A stretch of 64,000 bases of DNA from Gilvimarinus sp. DA14 (GCF_024204685.1 NZ_CP100350.1:248001-312000), one strand, 5' to 3'; counted from the first letter of the stretch, positions 28,110 to 38,812 are shown. Notes: generated from the sequence alone by a model not told the origin. A program made the numbers and translations.

Positions 28110-29177
28110 TTATTCGGTGAGGCAGGCCGGGTCAAAGGTATACTCGCCCCTGAGCCAGGCGATGATTTCGCGCGCAGCTTCGTGTTCGCTGAGAGGTTCA
28201 TATCTTTTCAGCAGGCGCAGCCGTTCGCTATCGCCCAAATTGTTCAGTCCTTGTTGCGCGAAAAAATCCGCATCTTGCGCTAAAACGACCGCAAGTGGGT
28301 GGGGGAGGGTATGCTGCAGAGCGGATTCTAAGGTGGTGGGGCCGCCCTGCGTCACTCCCTGTGCAAGTGCGCATAGCGCCGGTAAAGACAGAGCAAACTG
28401 ATTCATTGGGTTGGCGGCAATGCCGGCGATAGCGTCACGGTTGTGAAAGCGGCTGGCCTCTGGTGGTTGCAGATATAAATGTTTGGATTTTATCGCGCCA
28501 TCATTGACCGGATAGTTATCCCAAAGAAAAGGTTTACGCCCTAGCTGATGGGCGGTTGCTTCGAGGTGCGCGAGTGGATAAGTCTCTGAGCATACTTTAG
28601 GGCCGGTCCAGAATATCTCTATGCTCGGGTCGAGCTCGCGCCCGAGTTGTGTCAGATAGCCTTTGGGGCGAGCGCCGAAGACTTTATCGAGCACAGGGTC
28701 ATCGGAATAATAAGTGGGGCACAGCAATATCGTGCCGGCAGTGCTGCGTTGTGCTGCGCGGTGCGCAAGTTCGGCCTGGCGCTTGGCAAGGCCGGGTATA
28801 TCACCGCGCATATCGTCGAAAAACAGGCCCAGCCAGTTCGGATCTAGCTCGTTGATTCGTTTTATTTTTCTATCCAGGGCGTCTGTGTCAGCCTCGCCGC
28901 TGGCACTGCACAAATCCAGCGGACTGAGCCCCAGGCCAAAGCTGATGCCCGCGGTGCGATAAGTGGCGCGCAACTGCTGCAGGGCCAGCCAGTCGTCGGC
29001 CGGCCAGTGCTCGCGCCACCGGCTGCGCAGATGACGGTCGGATTTCGGCGCGTAGAGGTAAAAATCAAACCCTTCGCGGCGCATAAAACTCGCCAAGCGC
29101 TGGCGCTGCTCCCAGCTCCAGCTGCGGCCGAAAAAGCCTTCAAGAATACCGATCGGTGGGGGGGCTGTCTGAGTCAT
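28110..29177 (-). CDS. GH84-like beta-N-acetylglucosaminidase-domain protein
   Basis: A 355-residue protein consisting of little more than a GH84-type catalytic barrel: GILEGFFGRSWSWEQR at the start, YLYAPKSD, and the catalytic pair D121-D122 in FFDDMRGD. WDNYPVND lies in the last third. No signal peptide is seen, so it should be cytoplasmic. GH84 enzymes cleave beta-linked N-acetylglucosamine by substrate assistance, including O-GlcNAc on proteins. The bacterial short form has no assigned role that I can state. It diverges from pgi, and its own ribosome-binding site is weak. Confidence 0.82.
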   Translation of the reverse strand: MTQTAPPPIGILEGFFGRSWSWEQRQRLASFMRREGFDFYLYAPKSDRHLRSRWREHWPADDWLALQQLRATYRTAGISFGLGLSPLDLCSASGEADTDALDRKIKRINELDPNWLGLFFDDMRGDIPGLAKRQAELAHRAAQRSTAGTILLCPTYYSDDPVLDKVFGARPKGYLTQLGRELDPSIEIFWTGPKVCSETYPLAHLEATAHQLGRKPFLWDNYPVNDGAIKSKHLYLQPPEASRFHNRDAIAGIAANPMNQFALSLPALCALAQGVTQGGPTTLESALQHTLPHPLAVVLAQDADFFAQQGLNNLGDSERLRLLKRYEPLSEHEAAREIIAWLRGEYTFDPACLTE

Positions 29178-29291
29178 AGCGCTAGCTTAATGGCTTTGTG
29201 GTGTCTTAGGAAGAGGCTGGGTACGTCTAAGTTTTACTGTAATTTCAATGACCTGTAGCGCTTAAGAAAGGAGCGAAGAGGGCGAGTCAGA

Positions 29292-29320
29292 TTGACACAA
29301 AGGCCCTAGATGCCTATGAT
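29292..29320 (+). promoter_or_regulatory. Strong sigma70-type promoter upstream of pgi
   Basis: A consensus TTGACA (29292-29297) and TATGAT (29315-29320) are separated by exactly 17 bp. Transcription would start near 29327, giving a leader of about 160 nt before pgi. The rest of the 313-bp gap between the divergent GH84-like and pgi genes has no gene. This is the best promoter by sequence in the window. Confidence 0.75.
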
Positions 29321-29490
29321 AGCCGCCTTTTTGCACCGCACTGCACCTTCGTTGGCGCTTCTTTGCGCTGGCACTTAATACACCAATAGGTAAACACGTC
29401 TGGCGCACCAACTTGGAGCGTCAATCTTAAGGGCGTGGCAGTGTGGGAGTCCACCTAAACATGACTGTAATAGAGGATGCGGAGTAACTC

Positions 29491-31137
29491 ATGCCCAGCC
29501 GTACCGAATTGACTACCTGGCAAGCACTTCAGGCTCATGCGAGCGAAATGAGCAAACGTCACATGAGTGACCTTTTTGACGAAGACGATCTTCGATTTGC
29601 CAAATTTTCCCTCCAAGCCCCCAATATACTGCTCGACTACTCCAAAAACCTCATCACCGAAGAAACCCGCACCAAGCTGCTCGATCTGGCAGAAGCCTGC
29701 GAAGTAGAATCCTTCCGCGACAAAATGTTTGCCGGTGAAAAAATCAACCGCACCGAAGACCGCGCTGTGTTGCATGTCGCGCTGCGTGATCAGTCGGGTG
29801 AGGCTCTGGAAATTGATGGCGAAGATGTTCGCTCGCAAGTAAAGCACGAGCTTGAGCGCATGAAGTCGCTGGTGGCGCAGGTGCGCAGTGGCGACTGGCG
29901 TGGTTATACCGGCAAGGAAATGACCGACATCGTCAGCATCGGCATTGGTGGCTCCAATCTGGGCCCATTAATGGTCACAGAAGCGCTGTCCGCCTACGGC
30001 GATGGGCGCTTGAACGTGCACTATGTGTCAAACGTAGATGGCTTCCAGATTGCCGATACCCTGCGCGATCTCGATCCCGAAACCACCTTGTTTGTGGTCG
30101 CCTCGAAAACCTTTACTACACTGGAAACCATGACCAACGCGCGCTCGGCGGAGTCCTGGTTCCTGGATAAAGCTAAAGACAAGAGCTTTATCAATCGCCA
30201 TTTTATTGCTGTGTCCTCAAACCGCGAAAAAGCCACCGAGTTTGGGGTCGCCGAAGAAAATATCTTCGATATGTGGGACTGGGTCGGCGGCCGCTTCTCG
30301 CTGTGGTCTGCGATCGGCTTGCCCATCGCTCTGAACTTGGGCTTTGAAATTTTCGAAGAGCTACTCGAAGGCGCCTTTGAAATGGACCAGCACTTTCGCA
30401 CCGCGCCTTTGGCGAAAAACGCACCGGTTATGCTGGCGCTGATGGGTGTGTGGAACAACAACTTCCTGGGCCGTAAGGCACATGCGCTGTTGCCGTATGA
30501 TCAGTGTCTGCACCGTTTGCCGGCTTATATGCAGCAGGCCGAAATGGAAAGTAACGGCAAGAGCGTTAACTGGGCCGGTGAGCGCATCGACTATTCCAGT
30601 GTGCCACTGATTTGGGGTGAAGTTGGTATTAATGGCCAGCACGCTTTCTATCAGTGTCTGCACCAGGGGACTCAAGTGGTACCAGCGGACTTTATCGGCT
30701 CGGTAGAGCCGTCTCTTGCCGTTAAAGGCCACCACGACGCGCTGATGGCCAACTTCTTTGCTCAGTCTGAAGCGATGATGCGCGGTATTACCGCCGAGCA
30801 GGTGCGCGAAGAGCTGACCGCCAAAGGCATGTCGCCCGAGCGCATTGAAGAGGTTGTGCCACATAAAGTGCACGAGGGTAACCGCCCCACCAATACCATT
30901 TTGATGCAGAAGGTAAGCGCTCGTTCGCTGGGTTCATTGATTGCACTGTACGAGCACAAGATCTTCGTTCAGGGCATTATTTGGGAGGTTCACTCCTTCG
31001 ATCAGTGGGGCGTAGAGCTGGGTAAAGTTCTGGCCAATGGTATTCAGGCGGAGTTGGCCGCCGATGCCGAGATCGATGCAAAGCATGATGCCTCGACCCG
31101 CAATCTGATAGAATATTACAAAAATGCGCGGCCGTAA
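29491..31137 (+). CDS. pgi: Glucose-6-phosphate isomerase
   Basis: A 548-residue enzyme interconverting glucose-6-phosphate and fructose-6-phosphate. The signature segments are present: VSIGIGGSNLGP, SKTFTTLETMTNA, DWVGGRFSLWSAIGLP and the C-terminal EHKIFVQGIIWEVHSFDQWGVELGK (given here as landmarks). Length equals the E. coli enzyme. GCGGAGTAA precedes the ATG. In an Entner-Doudoroff organism it mainly recycles fructose-6-phosphate back to glucose-6-phosphate for Zwf, which fits the five downstream genes. Confidence 0.98.
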   Translation: MPSRTELTTWQALQAHASEMSKRHMSDLFDEDDLRFAKFSLQAPNILLDYSKNLITEETRTKLLDLAEACEVESFRDKMFAGEKINRTEDRAVLHVALRDQSGEALEIDGEDVRSQVKHELERMKSLVAQVRSGDWRGYTGKEMTDIVSIGIGGSNLGPLMVTEALSAYGDGRLNVHYVSNVDGFQIADTLRDLDPETTLFVVASKTFTTLETMTNARSAESWFLDKAKDKSFINRHFIAVSSNREKATEFGVAEENIFDMWDWVGGRFSLWSAIGLPIALNLGFEIFEELLEGAFEMDQHFRTAPLAKNAPVMLALMGVWNNNFLGRKAHALLPYDQCLHRLPAYMQQAEMESNGKSVNWAGERIDYSSVPLIWGEVGINGQHAFYQCLHQGTQVVPADFIGSVEPSLAVKGHHDALMANFFAQSEAMMRGITAEQVREELTAKGMSPERIEEVVPHKVHEGNRPTNTILMQKVSARSLGSLIALYEHKIFVQGIIWEVHSFDQWGVELGKVLANGIQAELAADAEIDAKHDASTRNLIEYYKNARP

Positions 31138-31200
31138 GGCCCGCCAGACCCTGACACAGGGCACACAAAGGGGCCGTTAGTGCCCCGCAAAGCGATACCG

Positions 31201-31219
31201 CGGCACAGCCCTAGTGCCG
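31201..31219 (+). terminator. Hairpin after pgi, possible terminator
   Basis: CGGCAC and GTGCCG pair around a 7-nt loop, followed after 7 nt by a T-rich tract (GTTTTATTGTTTTT). This suggests that edd starts a separate transcript. The rest of the 320-bp gap has no gene and no clear promoter. Confidence 0.45.
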
Positions 31220-31457
31220 GGGTGTCGTTTTATTGTTTTTGCGCCGCTGATTTGACGGCCTTAAACGAGATTAAAAAGCAAGTCCAAGGCGTTATAAACG
31301 CCCGGCCATATTAGAGCGAAAAGCCCCATGGCCACCGCGCAAATTAGCGTGGGTTTGAGGAGAGAGTGACACACTATAGCCACACAAACGGCCTAGATTG
31401 GGGATTAACCCGGCGCGCCGCTTGTATTTCTGAGCATACTGGATCAGTGGTAACGAA

Positions 31458-33272
31458 ATGACCGATAGCAAAATTGCTGCAATTACCGACCGAATAATCG
31501 AAAAAAGCCGTGCAACGCGCGAGGCCTATCTGGCCAAGATTGAGCGCGGACGCTCCAATGGCCCGGCCCGCAAGCGTTTGTCCTGCGGTAATCTGGCGCA
31601 CGGCTTTGCCGCCTGTGGCTCTTCAGACAAACAGGCACTGGCTGAAGGCGACGCCCCCAACCTGGGGATTGTCTCGGCCTACAATGAAATGCTGTCGGCC
31701 CACGAGCCCTATCACAGTTACCCAGATTTAATTAAAAAAGCCGCCCACGGTGTGGGTATGACGGCGCAGTTTGCCGGTGGTGTACCGGCCATGTGCGACG
31801 GCGTAACTCAGGGTCGTGACGGCATGGATTTGTCGCTGTTTTCGCGCGATGTGATTGCCATGGCGACGGCCATTGCCCTGTCGCACGATATGTTCGACGG
31901 CGCTATGTGCCTTGGGATCTGCGATAAAATTGTTCCTGGGCTAACCATCGGTGCGCTGTCTTTTGGCCAGCTGCCAATTATATTCATTCCCGCAGGTCCC
32001 ATGACGCCCGGCTTACCAAATGCCGAGAAAGTGCGCGTGCGTCAGTTGTTTGCCGAGGGCAAAGTGGGCCGCAAAGAACTGCTGGAAGCCGAAAGTGCCT
32101 CCTACCACAGCGCCGGTACCTGTACCTTTTACGGCACCGCAAATTCGAACCAGATGCTGATGGAGATTATGGGGCTGCACCTGCCCGGCAGCTCGTTTGT
32201 AAACCCGGGTACGCCACTGCGTGACGCGCTGACCGAAGCGGCCGTGCAGCAGTTGGCCAAGATTACTACCCACGGCAACTACACTCCCATGGCCGAGATT
32301 GTGGATGAAAAAGCTGTGGTTAACGGCATGGTGGGGCTGCTGGCTACCGGCGGTTCTACTAACCACGCGATTCACTTAATGGCTATGGCACGTGCGGCCG
32401 GTGTGGTGGTTGACTGGCGCGATCTGTCAGAACTGTCCGATGCGGTGCCGTTGATGTGCCGTATCTACCCCAATGGCCTCGCGGATATTAACCGCTTTCA
32501 GGCGGTGGGCGGCATGGGCTATTTGATGCGCGAGCTGCGCGATGCCGGAATTTTGCACAACGATGTCAAAACAGTGATGGGCGAGGGCGGTTTAGAGCCC
32601 TACACCAAAGAGCCTTTCCTGGAAGACGACAAGCTGGTTTGGCGCGATGCGCCGAAAGACAGTTTGGACGATGGTGTGCTGCGCCCGCCGAAAGCGGCGT
32701 TTAGCCCCACCGGTGGCATGAAGCTGCTTACCGGCAACCTGGGTCGCTGTGTAATCAAAGTATCGGCGGTCAAGCCCGAGCACCGTCATGTCAAAGCGCC
32801 CGCTATTGTGTTTCACACCCAAGAGGCTCTGCAGCAGGCTTTTAAAGCGGGTGAGCTGGATAAAGACTTTATTGCCGTGGTCCGCTTTCAAGGCCCCAAA
32901 GCTTGCGGTATGCCCGAGCTGCACAAGTTAACGCCGCCTTTGGGTGTGCTGCAAGATCGTGGCTACAAAGTGGCACTGGTGACTGACGGCCGTATGTCCG
33001 GGGCGTCGGGTAAGATTCCGGCCGCGATCCACCTGACCCCAGAAGCTCTGGATAAAGGGCCAATCGGTCTGGTGCGCGACGGCGATATTGTCGAAGTGGA
33101 TGCCGAAAACGGCGTGCTGCAACTGCACGTTGATGACGCCGAGTTGCAGGCTCGCGAACACGCCGAGTGCGATCTCTCACCGAGCCATGAAGGCATGGGC
33201 CGCGAGCTGTTTGCACCGCTGCGCCAAACCGTGGGTTCGGCCGAAGAGGGCGCCACCGTTTTTCGCTGGTAA
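31458..33272 (+). CDS. edd: 6-phosphogluconate dehydratase
   Basis: A 604-residue iron-sulfur dehydratase of the IlvD/Edd family that turns 6-phosphogluconate into 2-keto-3-deoxy-6-phosphogluconate. Landmarks include [16 protein letters not shown]-like [51 protein letters not shown] and [13 protein letters not shown]. The cysteines that hold the cluster are in CDGVTQG, GICDK and AGTCTF. It begins the edd-zwf-pgl-eda-gap-pyk run on the plus strand. Confidence 0.97.
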   Translation: MTDSKIAAITDRIIEKSRATREAYLAKIERGRSNGPARKRLSCGNLAHGFAACGSSDKQALAEGDAPNLGIVSAYNEMLSAHEPYHSYPDLIKKAAHGVGMTAQFAGGVPAMCDGVTQGRDGMDLSLFSRDVIAMATAIALSHDMFDGAMCLGICDKIVPGLTIGALSFGQLPIIFIPAGPMTPGLPNAEKVRVRQLFAEGKVGRKELLEAESASYHSAGTCTFYGTANSNQMLMEIMGLHLPGSSFVNPGTPLRDALTEAAVQQLAKITTHGNYTPMAEIVDEKAVVNGMVGLLATGGSTNHAIHLMAMARAAGVVVDWRDLSELSDAVPLMCRIYPNGLADINRFQAVGGMGYLMRELRDAGILHNDVKTVMGEGGLEPYTKEPFLEDDKLVWRDAPKDSLDDGVLRPPKAAFSPTGGMKLLTGNLGRCVIKVSAVKPEHRHVKAPAIVFHTQEALQQAFKAGELDKDFIAVVRFQGPKACGMPELHKLTPPLGVLQDRGYKVALVTDGRMSGASGKIPAAIHLTPEALDKGPIGLVRDGDIVEVDAENGVLQLHVDDAELQAREHAECDLSPSHEGMGRELFAPLRQTVGSAEEGATVFRW

Positions 33273-33322
33273 GAGTGAAACGGATACAGGCGTAAAAAAT
33301 TTAGAACGAGTGGGATTTATTA

Positions 33323-34798
33323 ATGCAAAAGCCTTTTGATTTTGTCATTTTTGGGGGCGCGGGTGATCTGGCTCTGCGCAAATTGATTCCGGCTTGGTAC
33401 CGCGCGTACCGCGAGGGCCAGATGCCGAAGGGCTCGCGGATTTTCGGTACCGTGCGTCGCCACGAGCAGGCCGAAGGCTATCGCGAAATGGTGCGTGAAG
33501 CCGCCTACAGCTACCTGCGCGATGACGAAATCGATAATGACACCTGGAAAGAGTTTGAAGAATGTGTTCACGGTGTTTATATCAATATCACCGAGCTGGA
33601 CGAGCACTGGCATTCGCTGGCAAAAACCCTCGAAGAGGGTAACGAAGAGCGCGTTTTTTACATGGCAACGCCGCCAGCGGTATTTTCCGAGTGCTGCAAA
33701 AACATTCACGATGCCGGAATGATTACCCCCACCTCGCGCGTGGTGGTAGAAAAGCCGCTGGGTTACGACGCCAAGTCGGCCGATTCCATTAACGCCGATA
33801 TCGCCCAGTACTTCGAAGAAAACGCGATTTTCCGTATCGATCACTACCTGGGTAAAGAAACCGTTCAAAACCTGCTGGCGCTGCGGTTTACTAACTGTAT
33901 TTTCGAACACCTGTGGGATTCCAAATCTATTGACCACGTGGAAATCAGTATTTCCGAGACTGTAGGTTTGGAAAGTCGTGCCGGTTTTTACGACGATGCC
34001 GGCGCTCTGCGAGATATGGTGCAGAACCATTTGATGCAGCTGTTGTGCTTGGTCGCCATGGAGCCGCCGAGCAAGTTAAACGCTGACAGCATTCGCACCG
34101 AAAAATTGAAGGTGTTGGACGCCTTACGCCCCTTGGTGGGTGACGATGTGGCTAAAAATACCGTGCGCGGTCAGTATGTGGCCGGTGAAATGGGCGGCAA
34201 GCAGGTGCAAGGTTATTTGGACGAGCTGGGCAAAGACAGTAACACCGAAACCTTTGTTGCGATTCGCGCGCACATTGATAACTGGCGCTGGTCTAACGTG
34301 CCTTTTTACCTGCGTACCGGCAAGCGTTTAAAGCAGCGCTGCGCAGAAATTATCATTCAGTACAAAACCCCGACCCATCATATCTATCCCGATTCTGCAG
34401 GGGCCATGATCCCCAACCGTTTGGTCATCCAGTTGCAGCCGGACGAGCGTGTGCAGATGATCGTTACCTCCAACAATCTGGAAAAACACGATGCCGAACT
34501 GGTGCCGGGCGTGATGGATTTGGGGCTGACCGATCGCTATGAAAAATTCTACTCGGACGCTTACAAGCGGTTGATGTTGGACGCTGCGGCCAATAACCCG
34601 GCGCTGTTTATTCACCGCAATGAGGTAGACGCGGCCTGGAACTGGATCGACCCCATTATCGAAGCCTGGCAACGCCCTGAAAACAAACCTAAGCCCTATG
34701 CGTCGGGCAGTTGGGGGCCGAAAGAATCCGAAGACTTGCTGCGCACCGATGGCAGCGCTTGGTTTAATGCAGGCGATAACATTTTAGGAGAATGCTAA
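33323..34798 (+). CDS. zwf: Glucose-6-phosphate dehydrogenase
   Basis: A 491-residue oxidoreductase that makes 6-phosphogluconolactone. The nucleotide-binding start FVIFGGAGDLALRKL, the substrate-site RIDHYLGKETVQN and the FYLRTGKRLK segment are diagnostic. It follows edd by 50 bp and overlaps pgl by one base (TAATG), so the two are translated together. No HexR-type repressor gene, the usual regulator of zwf in gammaproteobacteria, is found in the window. Confidence 0.98.
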   Translation: MQKPFDFVIFGGAGDLALRKLIPAWYRAYREGQMPKGSRIFGTVRRHEQAEGYREMVREAAYSYLRDDEIDNDTWKEFEECVHGVYINITELDEHWHSLAKTLEEGNEERVFYMATPPAVFSECCKNIHDAGMITPTSRVVVEKPLGYDAKSADSINADIAQYFEENAIFRIDHYLGKETVQNLLALRFTNCIFEHLWDSKSIDHVEISISETVGLESRAGFYDDAGALRDMVQNHLMQLLCLVAMEPPSKLNADSIRTEKLKVLDALRPLVGDDVAKNTVRGQYVAGEMGGKQVQGYLDELGKDSNTETFVAIRAHIDNWRWSNVPFYLRTGKRLKQRCAEIIIQYKTPTHHIYPDSAGAMIPNRLVIQLQPDERVQMIVTSNNLEKHDAELVPGVMDLGLTDRYEKFYSDAYKRLMLDAAANNPALFIHRNEVDAAWNWIDPIIEAWQRPENKPKPYASGSWGPKESEDLLRTDGSAWFNAGDNILGEC

Positions 34799-35505
34799 TG
34801 GCTGTCACAGAGCGCTTTTTTGACTCGCGTGAAGAAATGATCGATGCGGTATTTGATCACACTATCGGCGCATTAAAAGAAGCCATTGAAAAAGGTGATG
34901 GTGCCAGCTTTTTGGTGTCTGGCGGCAGTTCTCCGGCGCCCATCTATAAGCGTTTATCCGAAGCCGACTTGGATTGGAATCAAATAAAGGTCGCCCTGGT
35001 GGACGAGCGCTGGGTTGATTTTGATCACGATAAAAGCAACGAAGCCTTTATTGTAAAAACTTTGCTGCAAAATAACGCCGCCAACGCCAAGCTGATTGGT
35101 ATGAAAAATACCAGTGATACTGCAGCTGCCGGGCTGGCGCAGTGTGAAGCGGCTTATCACACTTTGCCATCACCGTTTGACGTTACGGTGCTGGGCATGG
35201 GGCCGGATGGCCATACCGCCTCTTTGTTTCCGCACGCCCAGGGGCTTGCCGAGGCGTTAGAAACAAAAAACCTCTGTAGTGCTATTACCGCTATTAAAAG
35301 TGAGGTGACCGGCGATTGCACCGAGCGTATGACCTTGTCGCTAAATGGCATTGTCAATTCGCGCCATGTGCTGCTGCTGATTTCTGGCGAGGAAAAACTC
35401 GCCACCTATCGCGAGGCCCTTGAAGGCGATGATGTGGCTGCCATGCCCGTGCGTGCAGTGCTCAACCAGCAGGACGTAGCGGTAACCGTTTATTGGGCTC
35501 CCTAA
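34798..35505 (+). CDS. pgl: 6-phosphogluconolactonase
   Basis: A 235-residue cytoplasmic lactonase of the DevB/NagB-like family that hydrolyses the Zwf product. Recognisable parts are LVSGGSSPAPIYK, ALVDERWVD, GMGPDGHTASLFPHA and RMTLSLNGI. The ATG at 34798 is chosen over one at 34792 because AGGAG ends 7 bp before it and it forms the usual TAATG coupling with zwf. eda follows after 33 bp. Confidence 0.96.
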   Translation: MAVTERFFDSREEMIDAVFDHTIGALKEAIEKGDGASFLVSGGSSPAPIYKRLSEADLDWNQIKVALVDERWVDFDHDKSNEAFIVKTLLQNNAANAKLIGMKNTSDTAAAGLAQCEAAYHTLPSPFDVTVLGMGPDGHTASLFPHAQGLAEALETKNLCSAITAIKSEVTGDCTERMTLSLNGIVNSRHVLLLISGEEKLATYREALEGDDVAAMPVRAVLNQQDVAVTVYWAP

Positions 35506-35538
35506 GAGCAACAAACATTTGAATGTGAGGACAGATAC

Positions 35539-36171
35539 GTGGGTTTATCCATTGATGAGATAGTAAAGGTTGCACCGGTCGTGCCGGTGATGGTTATTGA
35601 AAACCTGGAAGACGCGGTACCTCTGGCGCGCGCGCTGTACAACGGCGGCTTGAAAGTGCTCGAGATTACCCTGCGTACCCCCGTGGCACTGGATGCTATT
35701 AAAGCCATGGTGAGTGAGCTGCCGGAAGACGCTGTAATTGGCTCAGGCACAGTGGTTACTCCCGAAGACCTGCAAGCCTCGGTAGACGCTGGAGCCAAGT
35801 TTATGGTGAGCCCTGGCACTACGCCCGCACTGATTGAAGCGGCCAAAAAATGTCCTGTACCGCTGTTGCCGGGCATTGCCACGCCTTCAGAGGCGATGAA
35901 CTTGTACACCCAGGGCTTTACTCACATGAAGTTCTTCCCCGCAGAAGCGGCAGGCGGTGTACCCATGGTGAAGTCTATCGGCGGACCTCTGCCACAGATT
36001 ACCTTCTGCCCCACTGGCGGTATTAATTTAGAAAAGGCGCCGACTTACCTGGCGCTGCCCAACGTTGCATGTGTGGGTGGCACTTGGATGGCACCAAAAA
36101 ACCTGATCGCGGAGAAAAAGTGGGACGAAATTGAAACCCTCGCCCGCCAGGCGGCCAGTCTCGAGCGTTAA
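35539..36171 (+). CDS. eda: 2-dehydro-3-deoxy-phosphogluconate (KDPG) aldolase
   Basis: A 210-residue class I aldolase splitting KDPG to pyruvate and glyceraldehyde-3-phosphate. The Schiff-base lysine is K131 in HMKFFPAEA; the catalytic glutamate lies in LEITLRTP, and IGSGTV and FCPTGGI are also conserved. The start is GTG, with GAGGA 7 bp upstream. It is the meeting point of glucose catabolism through edd and of pectin catabolism through kduI/kduD and a KDG kinase encoded elsewhere. Confidence 0.98.
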   Translation: MGLSIDEIVKVAPVVPVMVIENLEDAVPLARALYNGGLKVLEITLRTPVALDAIKAMVSELPEDAVIGSGTVVTPEDLQASVDAGAKFMVSPGTTPALIEAAKKCPVPLLPGIATPSEAMNLYTQGFTHMKFFPAEAAGGVPMVKSIGGPLPQITFCPTGGINLEKAPTYLALPNVACVGGTWMAPKNLIAEKKWDEIETLARQAASLER

Positions 36172-36247
36172 TCGAGACTTTTTTATTTACGAGTGAGTTA
36201 GCAATTGCCGGTAAGCCCGGCAACGTCAATTGACAGGAGAGAAACAC

Positions 36248-37258
36248 ATGACCATTAAAGTAGCTATTAACGGTTACGGACGTATTGGCCGCAATGTGCT
36301 GCGTGCACTGTATGAGTCTGGCTACCGCGATCGCATTCAGGTTGTTGCGGTAAATGATTTGGGTGATGCTGAGCTGAATGCCCACCTGACCAAGTACGAT
36401 TCAGTGCACGGCCGTTTCCCCGGCGAAGTATCCGTTAGTGGCGACAAAATGATCGTTAACGGCGACGAAATCCAAATTACCGCTGAGCGCAACCCCGCCG
36501 ATTTGCCCTGGGGCAAACTGGGCGTTGACGTGGTTTACGAGTGCACCGGTATTTTCACCAGTCGTGACAAAGCCAAGTCTCATTTAGAAGCGGGCGCTAA
36601 GAAAGTTATTATTTCTGCTCCGGGCACCGATGTAGATGCCACCGTAGTTTACGGCGTAAACAACGACGTGCTGAAAGCGTCTGATGAAATCATTTCAAAC
36701 GCATCTTGCACTACTAACTGCCTGGCCCCTGTAGCGAAAGTTCTGAATGACAAGTTTGGTATTGAGCAGGGCTCTATGACCACCATTCACGCCTACACTA
36801 ATGATCAGCACCTGAGCGATGTATTCCACAAAGATATTTATCGCGCACGTTCTGCCACTCAGTCTATGATTCCGACCTCTACCGGTGCCGCCCGCGCCGT
36901 TGGCCTGGTGCTGCCCGAGCTGAACGGCAAGCTGGACGGTATGTCTGTTCGTGTGCCGACCATCAACGTATCTCTGGTTGATTTGAACGTGCTGGTTAAA
37001 GAAGACGTTACCGTTGAGCAGGTTAACGCGGCGATGAAAGAAGCGGCCGAAAAGGAAATGCCTGGTGTGTTGGTTTACAACGATGAGCCTCTGGTATCTA
37101 TCGACTTTAACCACCATCCCGCGTCTTCAAACTTTGACTCTAAGCAAACCAAAGTAATGGGCGGCCGCTGGGTAAAAATTATGTCCTGGTATGACAACGA
37201 GTGGGGCTTCTCCAATCGTATGCTGGACAACACCATCGCACTGATGAACGCCAAGTAA
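36248..37258 (+). CDS. gap: Glyceraldehyde-3-phosphate dehydrogenase, type I
   Basis: A 336-residue NAD-dependent dehydrogenase. The Rossmann start [13 protein letters not shown], catalytic Cys154 in [12 protein letters not shown], and [12 protein letters not shown] are present. The ATG at 36248 is selected because AGGAGAG lies 7 bp before it; a start six codons upstream would overlap that site. It is placed directly after eda, so the triose phosphate made by Eda is oxidised by a neighbour-encoded enzyme, and pyk follows after 16 bp. Confidence 0.98.
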   Translation: MTIKVAINGYGRIGRNVLRALYESGYRDRIQVVAVNDLGDAELNAHLTKYDSVHGRFPGEVSVSGDKMIVNGDEIQITAERNPADLPWGKLGVDVVYECTGIFTSRDKAKSHLEAGAKKVIISAPGTDVDATVVYGVNNDVLKASDEIISNASCTTNCLAPVAKVLNDKFGIEQGSMTTIHAYTNDQHLSDVFHKDIYRARSATQSMIPTSTGAARAVGLVLPELNGKLDGMSVRVPTINVSLVDLNVLVKEDVTVEQVNAAMKEAAEKEMPGVLVYNDEPLVSIDFNHHPASSNFDSKQTKVMGGRWVKIMSWYDNEWGFSNRMLDNTIALMNAK

Positions 37259-37274
37259 GAAAAGAGAGAGAGCT

Positions 37275-38711
37275 ATGTTACGCCGTACCAAAATCGTCAG
37301 TACGCTGGGCCCGGCATCCGAGTCTGAAGAAGTTCTGGAAAAGCTCATTCTCGCCGGCGTTAATGTCGTGCGCTTGAACTTTTCCCACGGCTCGCCGGAA
37401 GATCACAAAAACCGCGCCGAGGCGGTTCGCCGCCTGGCGGCCAAGCACGACCGCTTTGTCGCAGTGCTGGGTGACTTGCAGGGCCCCAAAATCCGTATCG
37501 CGCGTTTTGCCGATGGCCCGATCAAGTTAAACATTGGTGACAAGTTTATTCTGGATGCCTCGCTCGAACGCGATGCGGGTAACCAGGAGCGCGTGGGTAT
37601 CGACTACAAAGAGCTGCCGCAAGATTGTAAGCCTGGCGACAAACTGTTGCTGGACGACGGTCGTGTGGTGCTGGATGTGGATAAGATTGAAGGCACCGAA
37701 GTATTTTGTACCACCAGCGTTGCCGGCCCGTTGTCTAACAACAAAGGCATTAACCGTCAGGGCGGTGGCCTGTCTGCGCCAGCTTTGACCGAGAAAGATC
37801 TGGCTGATATTAAAACCGCTGCTGAAATCGGCGTGGATTACCTGGCCGTATCTTTCCCGCGCAGCGCCGATGATATGAACCAAGCGCGTAAACTGCTGCA
37901 TGAAGCGGGTGGTACCGCGGGCTTGGTATCTAAAATTGAACGCGCTGAAGCGGTGGCCGATGATGAGACTCTGGACTCGATCATCGAAGCCAGCGACGCG
38001 GTGATGGTCGCCCGTGGCGACCTGGGTGTAGAGATCGGCGATGAAGAGCTGATCGGTGTGCAAAAGCGCATTATCACTCGCGCCCGTGCGCAAAACCGCA
38101 CCGTTATTACCGCGACGCAAATGATGGAGTCGATGATTAACTCGCCTCTGCCGACTCGCGCTGAGGTTTTCGATGTGGCAAACGCCGTATTGGATGGTAC
38201 CGATGCGGTAATGTTGTCGGCAGAAACCGCGGCGGGTAACTTTCCGGTAGAGACCGTACAGGCGATGGCGCGCGTTATCGTGGGTGCGGAAAAGCATCCA
38301 CAGGCGTGCCGCGAAACTTACCGCGTTGACGAAGAGTTCGGCTCAATCGATCAATCGATCGCGCTGGCGACTATGTACACTGCCAACCATTTGGATGGTG
38401 TGAAAGCGATTATCGCGCTCACCGAGTCCGGTACCACACCGCGACTCATGTCTCGCGTAGGTTCGCAGCTGCCAATTTTTGCTTTCTCTCGCTATATTGA
38501 GACTCAGCGCCGTGTAGCTTTGTACCGTGGTGTTCAGCCAGTGCCGTTTGACACCGACGAAGTGCCAAGCAAAAAAGACTACAGCCGTGCGATCGATATT
38601 CTCAAAGATCGTGGCGTGTTAAAAGACGGCGATCTGGTGATTCTCACCGCTGGCGACAGCAACCAACTGGGCGGCACCAACACCATGAAAGTGATGCGTG
38701 TGGGCGACTGA
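37275..38711 (+). CDS. pyk: Pyruvate kinase (PykA type)
   Basis: A 478-residue kinase making ATP and pyruvate from phosphoenolpyruvate. [34 protein letters not shown], the metal-binding [11 protein letters not shown] and [10 protein letters not shown]-containing segments are diagnostic, and the length and N-terminus are closest to E. coli PykA (480). AGAGAGAG is the ribosome-binding site. It closes the central-carbon cluster and is followed by a strong terminator. Confidence 0.97.
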   Translation: MLRRTKIVSTLGPASESEEVLEKLILAGVNVVRLNFSHGSPEDHKNRAEAVRRLAAKHDRFVAVLGDLQGPKIRIARFADGPIKLNIGDKFILDASLERDAGNQERVGIDYKELPQDCKPGDKLLLDDGRVVLDVDKIEGTEVFCTTSVAGPLSNNKGINRQGGGLSAPALTEKDLADIKTAAEIGVDYLAVSFPRSADDMNQARKLLHEAGGTAGLVSKIERAEAVADDETLDSIIEASDAVMVARGDLGVEIGDEELIGVQKRIITRARAQNRTVITATQMMESMINSPLPTRAEVFDVANAVLDGTDAVMLSAETAAGNFPVETVQAMARVIVGAEKHPQACRETYRVDEEFGSIDQSIALATMYTANHLDGVKAIIALTESGTTPRLMSRVGSQLPIFAFSRYIETQRRVALYRGVQPVPFDTDEVPSKKDYSRAIDILKDRGVLKDGDLVILTAGDSNQLGGTNTMKVMRVGD

Positions 38712-38731
38712 TTCAGTGTGCTACACCAGTC

Positions 38732-38760
38732 AAAAACGGCAGCTTCGGCTGCCGTTTTTT
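38732..38760 (+). terminator. UUCG-tetraloop terminator after pyk
   Basis: A 12-bp stem (AAAAACGGCAGC with GCTGCCGTTTTT) closes a TTCG tetraloop and ends in seven T. It lies 20 bp after the pyk stop and should end the glycolytic transcript. Confidence 0.95.
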
Positions 38761-38812
38761 TATGCGTAAATGCTAAGATGCAACGCTTCAGACATTACGG
38801 TGGAGACCTGTT

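Noticed and set aside
29236-29250. TGTAATTTCAATGAC as a possible HexR operator upstream of pgi
   Set aside because: Only the left half fits the remembered palindrome (about 9 of 15 positions), and it lies upstream of the -35 at an unremarkable place.
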